A DNA stretch of 33,930 bases from Pelargonium x hortorum (lineage: Eukaryota > Streptophyta > Magnoliopsida > Geraniales > Geraniaceae): the NCBI GenBank assembly GCA_036897525.1, contig JAYMTJ010000092.1:1-33930 (forward strand), written 5' to 3'. The notes under the pieces are model-generated. The model was not told where the DNA came from, did not search any database, and worked only from the letters and a program-made list of their open reading frames with translations. Within the stretch, counting starts at the first letter, position 1, and every line of letters begins with the position of its first letter. Position numbers and translations under genes: made by a program. Shown here one piece after another: positions 10,564 to 21,090 of this stretch.

Positions 10564-10860
10564 TTTAGAGCGCTAGAAAGACCGTTTGAGAGCTATACCT
10601 TGCTTGTTAGGACCTTAGATAGAGGATTTGGGATTAGGGTAAGATAAAGAGACTTCTAGCAGAGCTGAACAGATGACAGTCTTGTAACCAACCGGGTGTT
10701 CTTGTATTCCCTGTCATTAGTTGATTTTGCTTGTACTGCTATTGGTATTTGTATTTAGTATTACTCGTTAGACTTTATAGTTATAGAGATAGCGCGTATT
10801 ACAGGGATAATTCGTATTGTTCTTTGTAGCTTATCGTTAGGGAGCAAAGATCCTTAGTTG
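10560..10860. other. G-skewed non-coding block
   Basis: Lines 10561-10860 contain about 72 G and 42 C. The reverse complement reads like the C-rich blocks. The bias reverses sharply at about 10860. No gene is seen. Confidence 0.5.
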
Positions 10861-11460
10861 TACATAAATCCTTTTTACCGAGTAACCCTTAAAGCTTTTC
10901 TAATCCTTCTCCTATCTTTCTTTAGAACTTAAACCCTAGAGCCCTACTCTTATACTAAACTATCTCCTAGAAATTCCTTGCAATTTTCTTTGTTTACACT
11001 TTTTTAACACTTCCCTCAGCGATATACCTGTATTTATTTGGATTCTAGATCTTACTAGCCAACATCTACCTACGACTTCTGTAGCTTTCAGCGCTATAAC
11101 CTTCTTTATAGTTAAACTTTTACCTTAAACAGGAATCTCCATCTTCACTAAAAAATCCTCCTATTCTAACCTTGTAAGACTGCTATTGGACTGGAGAGTT
11201 CCTTCTTAGATTGGATTAGAACTCTTAAGTGAGGAAACTCAAGCTCTATCAAGAAAGCTGTATTCTGGGCCTTCTATGTCATTAGGCAGCTTTACAAAAC
11301 AAGATTTAGGATTCTGTTATTAGACTCATTTACCAGCTATGTCAGTTACTGGTTTCAGAGAAGAGGTAGTTATTATAGTTACCAACTGAATCGAATTTCT
11401 AGTTAGCTTAGGAATCTACTCTCAAAGAAGAAGCTGTAGACACCTTTGGCTTCTATCCTA

Positions 11461-11482
11461 TTAGACTAGAATCAGTTATCCT
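11461..11482. repeat. 22-nt dispersed repeat, copy 2
   Basis: Partner of 8354-8375 with one C/T difference, same orientation. Confidence 0.65.
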
Positions 11483-11812
11483 AATTTAGCAGCACCGGCT
11501 TATCCATTAGACATTAAAATGAGAGTCCTTTAAGCTCATGTATCTATCTTAAACAAGAGATTCCATTTCTTTCAGTTGTTAGCTACACTGTCTATCGGAG
11601 AAGGTCCGGGCTACTGCACTGCGCCCAGATTCACTGGCAAAGCAAAGAAGATAATCTGTCAACAACACTGGAGATTGCTACTTGCTGTCAATAGATCGGA
11701 ATCAAGCTCTTAAGTAAGCTTACCTTAGACAGCAATCCCTTAGTACTTACTAGATTCACCGACGTAGGACAGCTTTGGCATTGACAATCTATTTCTTTTC
11801 TTCTGTTTCCGT

Positions 11813-11827
11813 TAGAACAAAGAGCTC
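11813..11827. repeat. 15-nt exact repeat, copy 2
   Basis: Exact partner of 8471-8485, same orientation. The flanks diverge at once on both sides. Confidence 0.6.
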
Positions 11828-12099
11828 AACAAGAGAAGATTCTTGCCTTTAGTTTAGTGCTTATCGTTTTGGACGAGAAAGCCCTAGAGAGATTAGGAAT
11901 CCATCTACCTGACTGAACGCAGTGAAGGAGGGAAATGCTTAATAGTACTAGTTATAGACCACCTTACATTATAGGATCCACCAAATGACTTACTTGCCTT
12001 AAAAATCTGCTGCCAGACTCCATATATTGACTTAACTTTATGACTTACTGAAGCTCTACCCGTAGCTAGACTTAGAGCTGGAGCCCTTAATAGGAATAA

Positions 12100-12360
12100 G
12101 AAAAAGACTAGGAAGAGCAGCTGTAAGAGAAATACCCGTCTTATAGTTCTTTATGAGATTCCTTCTATAATATAGTAAGAGTCTTGTATTTAAAGTTAGT
12201 ATAGGTGTGTAGTCTAGTTTCATTTAGATTAGTTAGATATGTAAATAAAGAATAGATAGTAATCTTACCGTTGTTTTTATAGTTAAGGCGCGAAGCCCTC
12301 ATGTGCTATGGCTCTTATCGGCAAGGAGGGTATAGTATAGGAGGTTAGGTATATTCCAGA
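12100..12360. other. G-skewed non-coding block
   Basis: Lines 12121-12360 contain about 53 G and 28 C; line 12301-12360 alone has about 19 G and 7 C. The bias turns to C-leaning at about 12360. No gene is visible. Confidence 0.45.
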
Positions 12361-13437
12361 TAGAACACCTTACACTAGGACCTGTTACAACGCTACAACC
12401 GAAAAGAAAGGAACCTCTTTCACTTGAGTTACTGAACTTTAATCTGAAATAGGAAACACTTGAACCTACAAAGAAACTGACTTACTTACCGTGTTTGACT
12501 TACTAATATTTGCTAGACTTGCGAGAGGAGACTTCCCTATTGATAAAGACTAAGCTATGAGTAAAGAAAGATACTATACTCCCTAAATTCAGTACTCTAA
12601 AGCTACCTAGAACTATCTGTTAAAGGTATTTCCTAGAGATACTGTGCAAAAGAAATAAGGAATATTCCTAACACTCTAAAGACCATAAACTCGAAAACAG
12701 GACTCTATTTTTACTGAAATAAAAGCTTAAAACCAGAAGCACTTTATTTCTTTTAGTTTTAGTTAGAATCGAATCCTTAGAGCGCTATAACGCCATAAAA
12801 TACCTCTGTTTGCGAACTATACCTGTTAAACCAGAAAAGAAAAAAAGGAATTAAGTATCTCCTACAATTCATTTTCATTATGGACCTCCTTTCGTTACAT
12901 TGTTTCTAATTCTTTAATATTAACAGAATCCCGAAAAGCAAAAGCGGAAGAGAAAGGAAAATTCCATAAGAATAAGAAAACCTTGGCTTGACTGCCTTAC
13001 TACTAGAAAAGATCTTCAGGACTTTCCTTACTTTACTAGAAATTCTTGACTTAATTCTTCTTCATTAGAACACCTAGAGCTGCTACACCACACCCCTCTT
13101 AATCTTTGCAAGCCCTTCCCTTGCTGCTAAATTCTTAGAGATACCCCTTTCCTATAGATAGAGCTGATTAGAAATATTATGTGTGTATTAAGATTAAGTC
13201 TTCCCTGTTCTCCGTAGCTATTACTAGAATTCTAGTTGTAATTGGTAATTGAGAGCTATAGAGTATATTCTAAATAGACCACCTTAGAACCAATAAAGAC
13301 AGACTTTGAAAAGAATACAAATGACTTTAACCAGAAAAGAAAACTTCACTTATTAAGACTGGAAATTCTTTAACTAAATCCTTGTTTGACTTACCCACTT
13401 TTTTTGGTTCCTACTTTTTATTACTTACCAAGAGAAG
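12361..13437. other. gene-free, C-leaning stretch
   Basis: No gene is seen. Four sampled lines (12361-12600) hold about 37 G and 50 C. Repeated TGACTTACT words at 12477-12512 link it loosely with the repeats at 10.5 kb, 14.4 kb and 29.3 kb. Confidence 0.5.
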
Positions 13438-13613
13438 GAACCAGTCGATGTAGACCAACCAGACAGAAGCAGGAACCTGAGCCATACCCATAACCAGTAG
13501 AAGCCATAGCCAGAGAACGAGCCAAAACAGGAACCATAGAAGCAGCCAAGGCAGGAGCAGAACCAGTCGCAGTAGGAGCTGTTGCTAGAGCCGTAACCAG
13601 TGACAGAGAGAGG
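13438..13613. repeat. degenerate hexamer array
   Basis: About 175 bases of loose six-base periodicity on the plus strand, with words such as CCATAG, CCAGAG, CAGGAA, AAGCAG, CAGGAG and CAGTAG following one another in register. The stretch is visibly richer in G+C than its neighbours and poor in T on the plus strand. Because the period is a multiple of three, the minus strand stays open: a 79-codon frame (13421-13660) reads as a hydrophobic start followed by Ala-, Pro- and Gly/Tyr/Ser-rich residues. That frame begins at TTG, with the first ATG 14 codons in. I regard it as a by-product of the array, not a gene, though a short secreted repeat peptide cannot be excluded from sequence alone. Confidence 0.6.
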
Positions 13614-16214
13614 ATACCCATGACTGCCAACACCAAAAGGAAAAGCACAACCCTCTTCAACTTGTAATTGCGACTTCCCCGACTCTTAAAAAAAGGTTAA
13701 ATACCGTAAATACCCAGAGCCAGAGAGATCATACCCTGTTGTAAACGCTGAAACAGAAAACCAAGTAACTTTAGCAGAATTGAAGAGACCTACTTAGCTT
13801 AGAAATTCCAGGATTATAAAATAAACCAAAGAATAGGAAAACCCTTTACTAGTAAATATTAAAGACTTTCCAGAAAAAAGACTAAACTATAGAATACAGA
13901 ATATAATAACACCAAAGTTTATATAAATTCTTTCTTTTATTGCCAGTTCGGGTACCACCTCTTTAAAAGCGCGCCTTAAATAAAAGCAGTTTGTTTGTAC
14001 ATTTGACTCGGAAACCTTTTCATTATTTATATTTACCTTATATATAGAAAGCCCTTGAGCTACTTTAAGAATACATATATTACTAAACTGTTTACCCAGG
14101 ATACTAACTAAAAAAAAGCAGAACAGGACATGAAAGCTGCAAATCCCTATGTTTGTGTGAGAAACCTTACCACCCTTGTACAGTAGAGAGAGCATCCCTA
14201 TGAAACTTTGTGAAGGGAAGGAAATGTAGGATAGTATTCTGAGAGTACATACCATACTATAAATAGACAAACTTCAGAATCTTAAAACCAGCACAACTCT
14301 TTTTGAGTGAAATAGCTTTCTTCAGAGCTAGAAGAGGACCCTTCCTTCAGAATCTGCTTTTAACTTCTTTCTCCTTGACTTACTTCTTCTTTCCTTAGGA
14401 CTTGTTTAGGAGTCTTATGTGCTCAGCTAGACTTTCTTTGGAATAGGAGCTGTACCCGTTCCGTTAATCTTACTATTGGGCGCTTAGTACCCTTTCTTAG
14501 AAACCTGTTTTTGTTGTACCTTGAAACCCTTCCTTTAGATGATCCAGAATTGGAAACTTAAATAAAAGAAAGGAACACAAAAGCAACCCTTACCTTTCAT
14601 GATAAACTCTACCTGGAATCTTTCTGCACACTCTTACTTATTTTCACTTCTTTACTGCTAGAATACTCTATATCAGTATTTAAAAAGACCCACTTCTTAA
14701 AATAAAATGAAAAGAAAAACTAGCCCGGTCCTTGTAGCTTTGGTCTTAGTCTTATGAGCTAGGACTCTTCTTCAAGGGATGCCATATATTAAAACCTTTC
14801 TTATTTTATTCTTTTGGGTCTCTATACAAGGAAAAAGTACATTATGAACTTTCACAGCGAAACATAATTTTGAAATCAGAAAACGGACTTAAAATAGACT
14901 CCTCTAAGCAAGCTTTATTTGAACAGATTTGTAAAATCCTAACTTTTATCGACATGCAATGCATCTGACTTTATCTATTCCAATCCATAGGAAGTGAGCA
15001 ATCCCCGTACGGAGAAGCGCTGCATACCATTTTCCGAGTACATTCTCGCTCAAACATGAACTTAAAGTTTCTTGACTAGCAAAATAAGTTAATTCAAGCT
15101 CTACTCTATTACTTTATTGAGACAGGGTTGGGTGTAATAATCTTGTAAAAACCAAGCTCATATTATAATCTTTCTTTGTCTATTTCATAAGAATGTGTTA
15201 GACTGCCTCTATTTTAAGCCAAGATACTTGTCACACCAATCATTTTCATGCAAGAGCAAATAAAAGAAACTTCCCTAGCCGACTCACTAAAGGAGTTTGA
15301 TCCTTTTTGATTATCCAGTACAAGCGCTTATTAGAGGTACTCACCTCAAAAAATTCCCACTTACTGGAATGCTGTGATACTGCCTGTTCACCAAATTGAC
15401 TAATTTAGTTACCCTATAGTATAGAAAAAACCCCTTTTTCTTCTTAATTAATTCCTGTTATTGTCGAGTCCTAAATTTACGCGTTAGTAGTCAAAAATAA
15501 CGTAGATTCATAGAGTTATAGGCAGTAGGCACATCACATTTGAAAATGTGTGTATGTAATGAAATCCAATTAAAGGGACTCCTATTTCTTTTGAACTACT
15601 CATTTATTGAAATTGTAATTAGCTCCTATTCCACTTCCACGTTTGGGTTTTCCATTAAAGCCAACCCCAGTGAAGGTTATCAAAAGTCAATCTTAAACAG
15701 AGGGCTTTCCTCTTAACTCAAATCTAAATTGGGTTTAAATTCCGTATTTTAGAGGACTTAAGAAGCTTGTCTTGTTAGGATATGAATATCCAGAAGAATT
15801 CCCCTCTTAAAGGGCCTTAAAAAAAGTGCATAACTGTTAATTATCCCTGCCTATCCAAAATGAACTGTAGGAATAAAAGCTTAACTCGATCAAATTATGT
15901 CTACCCATAAAATTATAACTTATAAAACAGGGGGAATAAGGGCTATTACTTTCGGTGACTTCTATTTGATTGAACTCATTAAAAAAAACCCGCTGGTAAA
16001 GAGTCCAGAAGTAGAGGACTACTCAACTCAAATAACAAACGGGTATTAAATGAAGCTCAGGAATCCTATAAGTTCCTTCCACGTAATAGCCTAATGCTTG
16101 CTTTTTCTTTCTCAAAAAACACAGAATTTCACGAGAGTACAATTTGTTTGTTTTCGCGTGAACAAAACAACAAGAAGAAAGCCACCCTATCGGGCATTGG
16201 CAAGCCCTTATAGC
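13614..16214. other. gene-free stretch
   Basis: Holds the longest open frame of the window, 127 codons on the minus strand (13887-14270), with no recognisable domain. At about 36% G+C roughly 7% of random codons are stops, so a frame this long is expected about once in two such windows. 14341-14400 is C-skewed (about 5 G to 17 C) and shares TCTTATGAGCTA (14750-14761) with 30519-30530. Nothing else was recognised. Confidence 0.55.
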
Positions 16215-16233
16215 AATGACCTTCTTTGGCCAT
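16215..16233. repeat. short direct repeat, copy 1
   Basis: AATGACCTTCTTTGG followed by one variable base and CAT. It recurs at 16851-16869 in the same orientation, 636 bases away. The two copies flank the G-skewed block and part of the C-skewed block. Confidence 0.65.
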
Positions 16234-16260
16234 CGACTGGGCATTCGCTTTTCAAGTTCA

Positions 16261-16640
16261 AGAGTGGATATAAGTAGACTTTCAGGTTTCTATCTTACTA
16301 AGAAGGAGATAGAGAAGCTTATTTATAGTCTTGGTCAGTACCTATGATTAAGTAGGAGTGTTCCTTATAGTTATAGTAGAGCTTGGATTAGGTGTGGTTA
16401 TAAGAGTGTATTCACTAGCTGACAAGAACAAGTGTTATTAGAGTTTCGGAAGGATCCTTAAGCAGAGCAGACAAGGATGTGTATTTAAGTTAGGATTTTA
16501 GAGTTCGGTTCTGTATTCTATCATTCCAAGCTATAACTAGACCCAAGAAAGCCAGGTTTCCATATCGTAGAGAGTCTAGTTCCAGTTTACAAGAACTGAG
16601 GAATGAGAGTGGGATCTATCTGTCATGTTCAATTCTTAGT
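16261..16640. other. G-skewed non-coding block
   Basis: Lines 16261-16500 contain about 61 G and 24 C. Short words TATAGTTATAG (16366-16376) and GAGCTTGG are typical of the reverse complement of the C-rich blocks. No gene is seen; the 73-codon minus frame 16023-16244 just upstream is unrecognised. Confidence 0.5.
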
Positions 16641-16659
16641 TAAGAGATATTCCATCGAC

Positions 16660-17090
16660 AGCGAATACAGAGCTTTCTTTTCCCTCCACTCGACCGGTTG
16701 CTAAGGTACGAAGTCCAAGATAAATCTTGCCTTTGCCCGCATGCCAACTGTTCCTATCGACCTAACACCTTCCAATGGACAGCTTTCCAAGGACACAGTA
16801 CTGGCTATCGAGAGCTTTCCTGCTTAGATGGATTAGCAAACTGAGTAATAAATGACCTTCTTTGGACATTCTCCTTCTTTAGCAAACAGAGGCAAGCATT
16901 TATTGCTTGTAGCTGCACTCGCTAGCTTTCCCCTTCCATTCCTTCCTTGGCTGGCTTAGATTGACTTCGACAGCTAAGCAAACTGTCCTTCATAGCAACA
17001 CAGTCAGTAGTTAACCTTCTTTCGCTCGTTAGGACAGCTTTAACTGACACAGTTGTTACAGTACTTTCACCAAATACTAGTCATTTTTAG
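16660..17090. repeat. C-skewed block of decayed short repeats
   Basis: Lines 16681-16800 and 16921-16980 contain about 32 G and 58 C. AGCTTTCC recurs four or more times, GGACAGCTTT twice (16777-16786, 17032-17041), and AGCAAAC three times (near 16835, 16880 and 16977). Overall G+C is higher than in the flanks. The repeats are too irregular for a defined array. Confidence 0.45.
16851..16869. repeat. short direct repeat, copy 2
   Basis: Partner of 16215-16233, with 15 exact bases plus CAT after one mismatch. Confidence 0.65.
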
Positions 17091-20000
17091 TCGCAAGTAA
17101 TATAAAGAAGATAACAGGATTCCAGTTATTTTAAGGGGCTTCCATAACATAATAAGAGAGATGGGAATACCCTTGCGCAGTACAAAAAAAGAGACTACCT
17201 GCAGGCTCAACCCCTTTAGTTATATACCTTCAAGTCTAGGCTAGTTTTAATTAACGCCCCCTGTATCATGTTTAATAGACCAATACAAATTGAAAGAGGA
17301 ATAACTACCCGAAGCTTTCATTAGTACTAAACTGGCACTCTAATTCTTCTGACCGAGGTTGGCTTAATATTATCTTTACTCTCGTTGGATACTGAAGACG
17401 GACTCCCCAAGAGTCATAAATGAGGATTTTTCCCGAATTAATAACCCAGATCTACAGAAAAGTACTAACAAGTATACGATTTGATTTATAGATCTTAAGA
17501 GTATATCGAAGCTCATAGTCCTGGAAAATACAAAAGGGGTCCCATTTTGCTTGATAAGGTCTAGCTGGCTTTATCCTGGTGAGTGACTGTAATCTTGATT
17601 TACTCTACAATTAGGGGTCCTCTACTAGAAATTCTCAAGCCGTTTTTCTTGTATACAGTATCCGAGAAATTCCTATACGAATAGTACTTTTCAATGAACT
17701 ACAACTCTACCATTATTCAAGCTTGCTGGTTGTTTAATACGTAAGCCGAACCCTTTATCTACTAGAGTCTGCGATAACTTTATTTGATTAAAAAAAACTC
17801 CTTGTATATACTTTTATTTATCTTTTTGATATAAATAGAGCCCATTCCCTGTAACTTAGAAATGGCTTTGCCAAAAGTGTTAGTTTAAACTCAAATTTCT
17901 GCAGTTCCGTGACTTCCTGTTTCCTTATTTTATATACTAGCTTTCCACAAAAGGAAGGTTTGAGTTTTAGAGTCTCGATTAGTGTTGTATAAAAAGAAGC
18001 TTCCTAATGTGTATCCACTTTTTCTTTATTCGGTTTTACTTATCTGAAATCCTTAGTTCAGTGCACTCAAGCAGAGTTTTTGATCCAATTTTATAGCGAA
18101 ATTCCGTTTTAATTTACTAATTACTAAGGACTATCCAAGTGAGATAAGAATTGAAAATCCTATGTTTTATCGAATACGAATTCGCTCACTAGGTTTCATT
18201 TCTTTGTGAGGGGATACTTTATACACTAACTCTTAATAGGTAAAGTCCAGTGGGACTAGAGCACTTATTTAACAAGAAAGACTTTTAATAATACCTATAA
18301 TTATGTAAATCCCGTTTCTAGAATCGAGGAAGCCTATAAAAAAAAGCTATAGCTAGTACTAAAAAACTGCACCCCTCAATGAATTCTTTACCCCTTAAAA
18401 GAGTATACATCTAATACATTTTACTTTACTTAGCAGGACTCTGTGTAAAATTAATGTCAAAAAGACGATACAATTAACCGCAGCTTCTTAAGAAAACTTA
18501 CTGAGTGGTATTCTTTTGAAGTGACTCGCTCTTAGGTCTCTGCACTCGACTTATAGACTTTTAGGTTATTCTTGATTAAAGAAATTGCTTGGGCTAGAGT
18601 AATAGAAACGTTAATCTCTAGGTCAAAATCAGGTTGTAGTAACTTTTTGCCTGCAGAAATAAAAAACTAAAAGCTTTCCTTTTTTATGTCTTCTTAGTTT
18701 AACCCGACATTAGGAGTCCTTACACAACCCAGATCGGGGCCTAATAATAAACGCACTAGTCAAGTAACTACCAAAATATGTGCAAAAAATCAAGTTTATT
18801 TCTAGATCTTATACTTGTTATTAAAAAGGGCCTTATAAGAGGGCACCCCTATAGCAGGAATCAAATATAGGCTCTTTTGAAATAAATACTTGTAAAACCT
18901 CCTTTTTTTTGCTAAGTTAAGTTGGAATCTTCTAGAAAAGACTTAGTAGGATCCCATGAATGGAATGATAGAAGAGTCTCTAGCCTGTTATCTCTCTAAA
19001 CGACTGCCATATACAGGAGTGTTCTCTTTGCTTGGACTGGGGTAAAGTAACCTACTTAATTTTAGGCGAGCTTCTGCGGATTAGATTTTGAATTTTTAAT
19101 TCATAGAACTTAGAATCTCCTTTTCGACAATTTGTACTTGCTCACTAACTTCTTTACAAATCTACTACGTTACTTTTCTTTTATTTAAGAATACGAAGCC
19201 GGGGAAAAAAACTTATGTCTTCTTCTTTACTTTGCTTTATTAATCAATTTTGTTCCCGATTAATTAAAGGGATTTTTTCCTTAAGAAGGTCTGCTTTTAT
19301 ATTATTATATTATATAAGAAATGTAGGATTCGAAGGGCTCCTTCCGATGGGACGATACGTAGTAAAAAATTTTTAATGAACTAGAATTCCGCAGTATAAA
19401 ATACAAAGAAAAATTCCTCTTTTCTTTTCATTTTTCATGCCTTTAGAAAGAAAATGTCCTAGTCCTATAAGATACTCTAATTAGAGTAGGATCCCCTAAA
19501 AAGAAAAGGTAAGGAGCTTAATATTAAAGTTCTTAATATATCCTAAATTGGTATTGTACAGTGTATAAAAGGAGTCTATTACCAAACACTTATGAACATT
19601 TGCAGCACTATCTTTCACTACAGGTCTAAGAGATGCAATTCTTAAATAATAAAGGGTAATATATAAAGTTTTTCTGAACTCAAAGCGATAACAATATAAG
19701 AACAAGACTTAAAAGCACCCTTTTTTGGGACTCCTTTCATTTACTTATTTAGAGGTTAATTGTAAATTACAGAGGAATAAGTTTCCTTGTCCCAGCTTTC
19801 CTTACTTCTTTGAATGAATACTTAACAGGTAAAGTTAATCCATGGTGGAAAAGCCAAACATATTGTATAGAGGTTTCGTACCTTGCACTGGATCTAACAA
19901 AACTCAATGTAATGAAAAAAGCTTCGTAACGGACCCCCTTAACAGAGTTAGTATAAAAAAAATGATACTAAATAAGGACACAATATCTATCTATGTTTTT

Positions 20001-21090
20001 TTTGAGTTGATAGAGACTTTTGTGTTTCCTTAGAACGAAAATGACTCACTTCAGCTTGTTTGTTGTAACAAGTACTTTTACGGGACTTCTGCCCTTTTAT
20101 AATCTAATGAATGTCTTTTGTAAGCATAATGGACCCTTAATAACGGATTCTTTAAGGGGTAGCTTCCTTAGTCCTTCACGCAATACAAGGAGGGAGTAGG
20201 TATCACGTCAATAGCTCCGTATAATTTACCAACTTCCACGAGTAAAGCTTGTACAACGAATAGAATAACTAATTTCGATCTCATATTATAGAAAGCTCCC
20301 CCTTTTGAGTTGAGAAAAGCGGTATGAGACTCGGATTTCGGCACTAAAATTTGTAGATTTTTAGGGCACTTGCGGGATTTTTTCCATTGTAAGAACTATT
20401 TCGTTTATACAGGAGCCCCTCTAGATCTTAAACTCAGAATGCCTTGGTAGAATACTCCCAAAAAGTCCCGAATTAGGTACATATTAGTAAAATAAAGTAG
20501 AACCTCTCAAAAAAACGGGAACCCTTCCATATATATAAGCCATATATAAGATAGAGAACTCCTTATTTATAAATATCCCTAATGAGTCCTCAGGAGCTCC
20601 TTAGACTGGGACCTGCTAAAATACAGCCGCAATAAGAAGGAATTCCTTAATTAGACTCAGATAAAAGGTATTATCAAGTAGGGTTTTTAACAAACCCCTA
20701 AAATAGGATAGCAGATTCCTAGCTTATCTTATATAAGGAACTCCCCTGGCATAATCATAAGGACCCGGTTTACTTACTCTTTTTACTTCATTTTATTTTA
20801 TTTTAGTAACTATTTTATTGCTATTGCCAATTCCCTAGATTCTTTTGCTCTTTGTTAACTTTGAGTGCTGGAAAACTAGGAATATCCGATACTGCACAAC
20901 TCTAGCTTTTTTTTGTCGCTATACTCCCATCTTTCTTATTCATCTTCATACCTGGTAAAGCCTTCCTTAGAGTCTTCATCGCTTTCTTATACTTCTCTTC
21001 TTAACCTTTATACATGTCTTATAACCAGTACTTTATTGTATTCCCTACCTTATGCTGTAGTCAGTCTATTTAGTATTCTATTGTATTATA
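17091..21090. other. gene-free AT-rich stretch
   Basis: No gene, tRNA or strong repeat was recognised. Minor items are a GGGGTCCC palindrome at 17536-17543, a 7-bp hairpin ATTAATC/GATTAAT at 19239-19264 with a 12-base loop, a local duplication of CCATATATAAG at 20528-20550, and TTTTA repeats near 20791-20805. Small open frames at 19496-19705, 19842-20033 and 20913-21095 are unrecognised and near chance length. Confidence 0.55.

Larger units (their letters stand above)
10861..12099. other. C-skewed non-coding block
   Basis: The left part is strongly biased, with about 21 G and 61 C in lines 10921-11160. The right part is milder. It contains the second copies of the 22-nt repeat (11461-11482) and the 15-nt repeat (11813-11827), and a GGACAGCTTT word (11767-11776) that recurs at 16777-16786 and 17032-17041. 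No open frame of interest is present. Confidence 0.55.

Noticed and set aside
13887-14270. 127-codon open frame on the minus strand
   Set aside because: It is the longest frame in the window but within chance expectation. No domain, no recognisable homologue and no supporting neighbour is present.
17690-17735. D-arm-like AATGGTAGAG on the minus strand
   Set aside because: No TΨC arm follows at the expected distance, so a tRNA origin is not supported.
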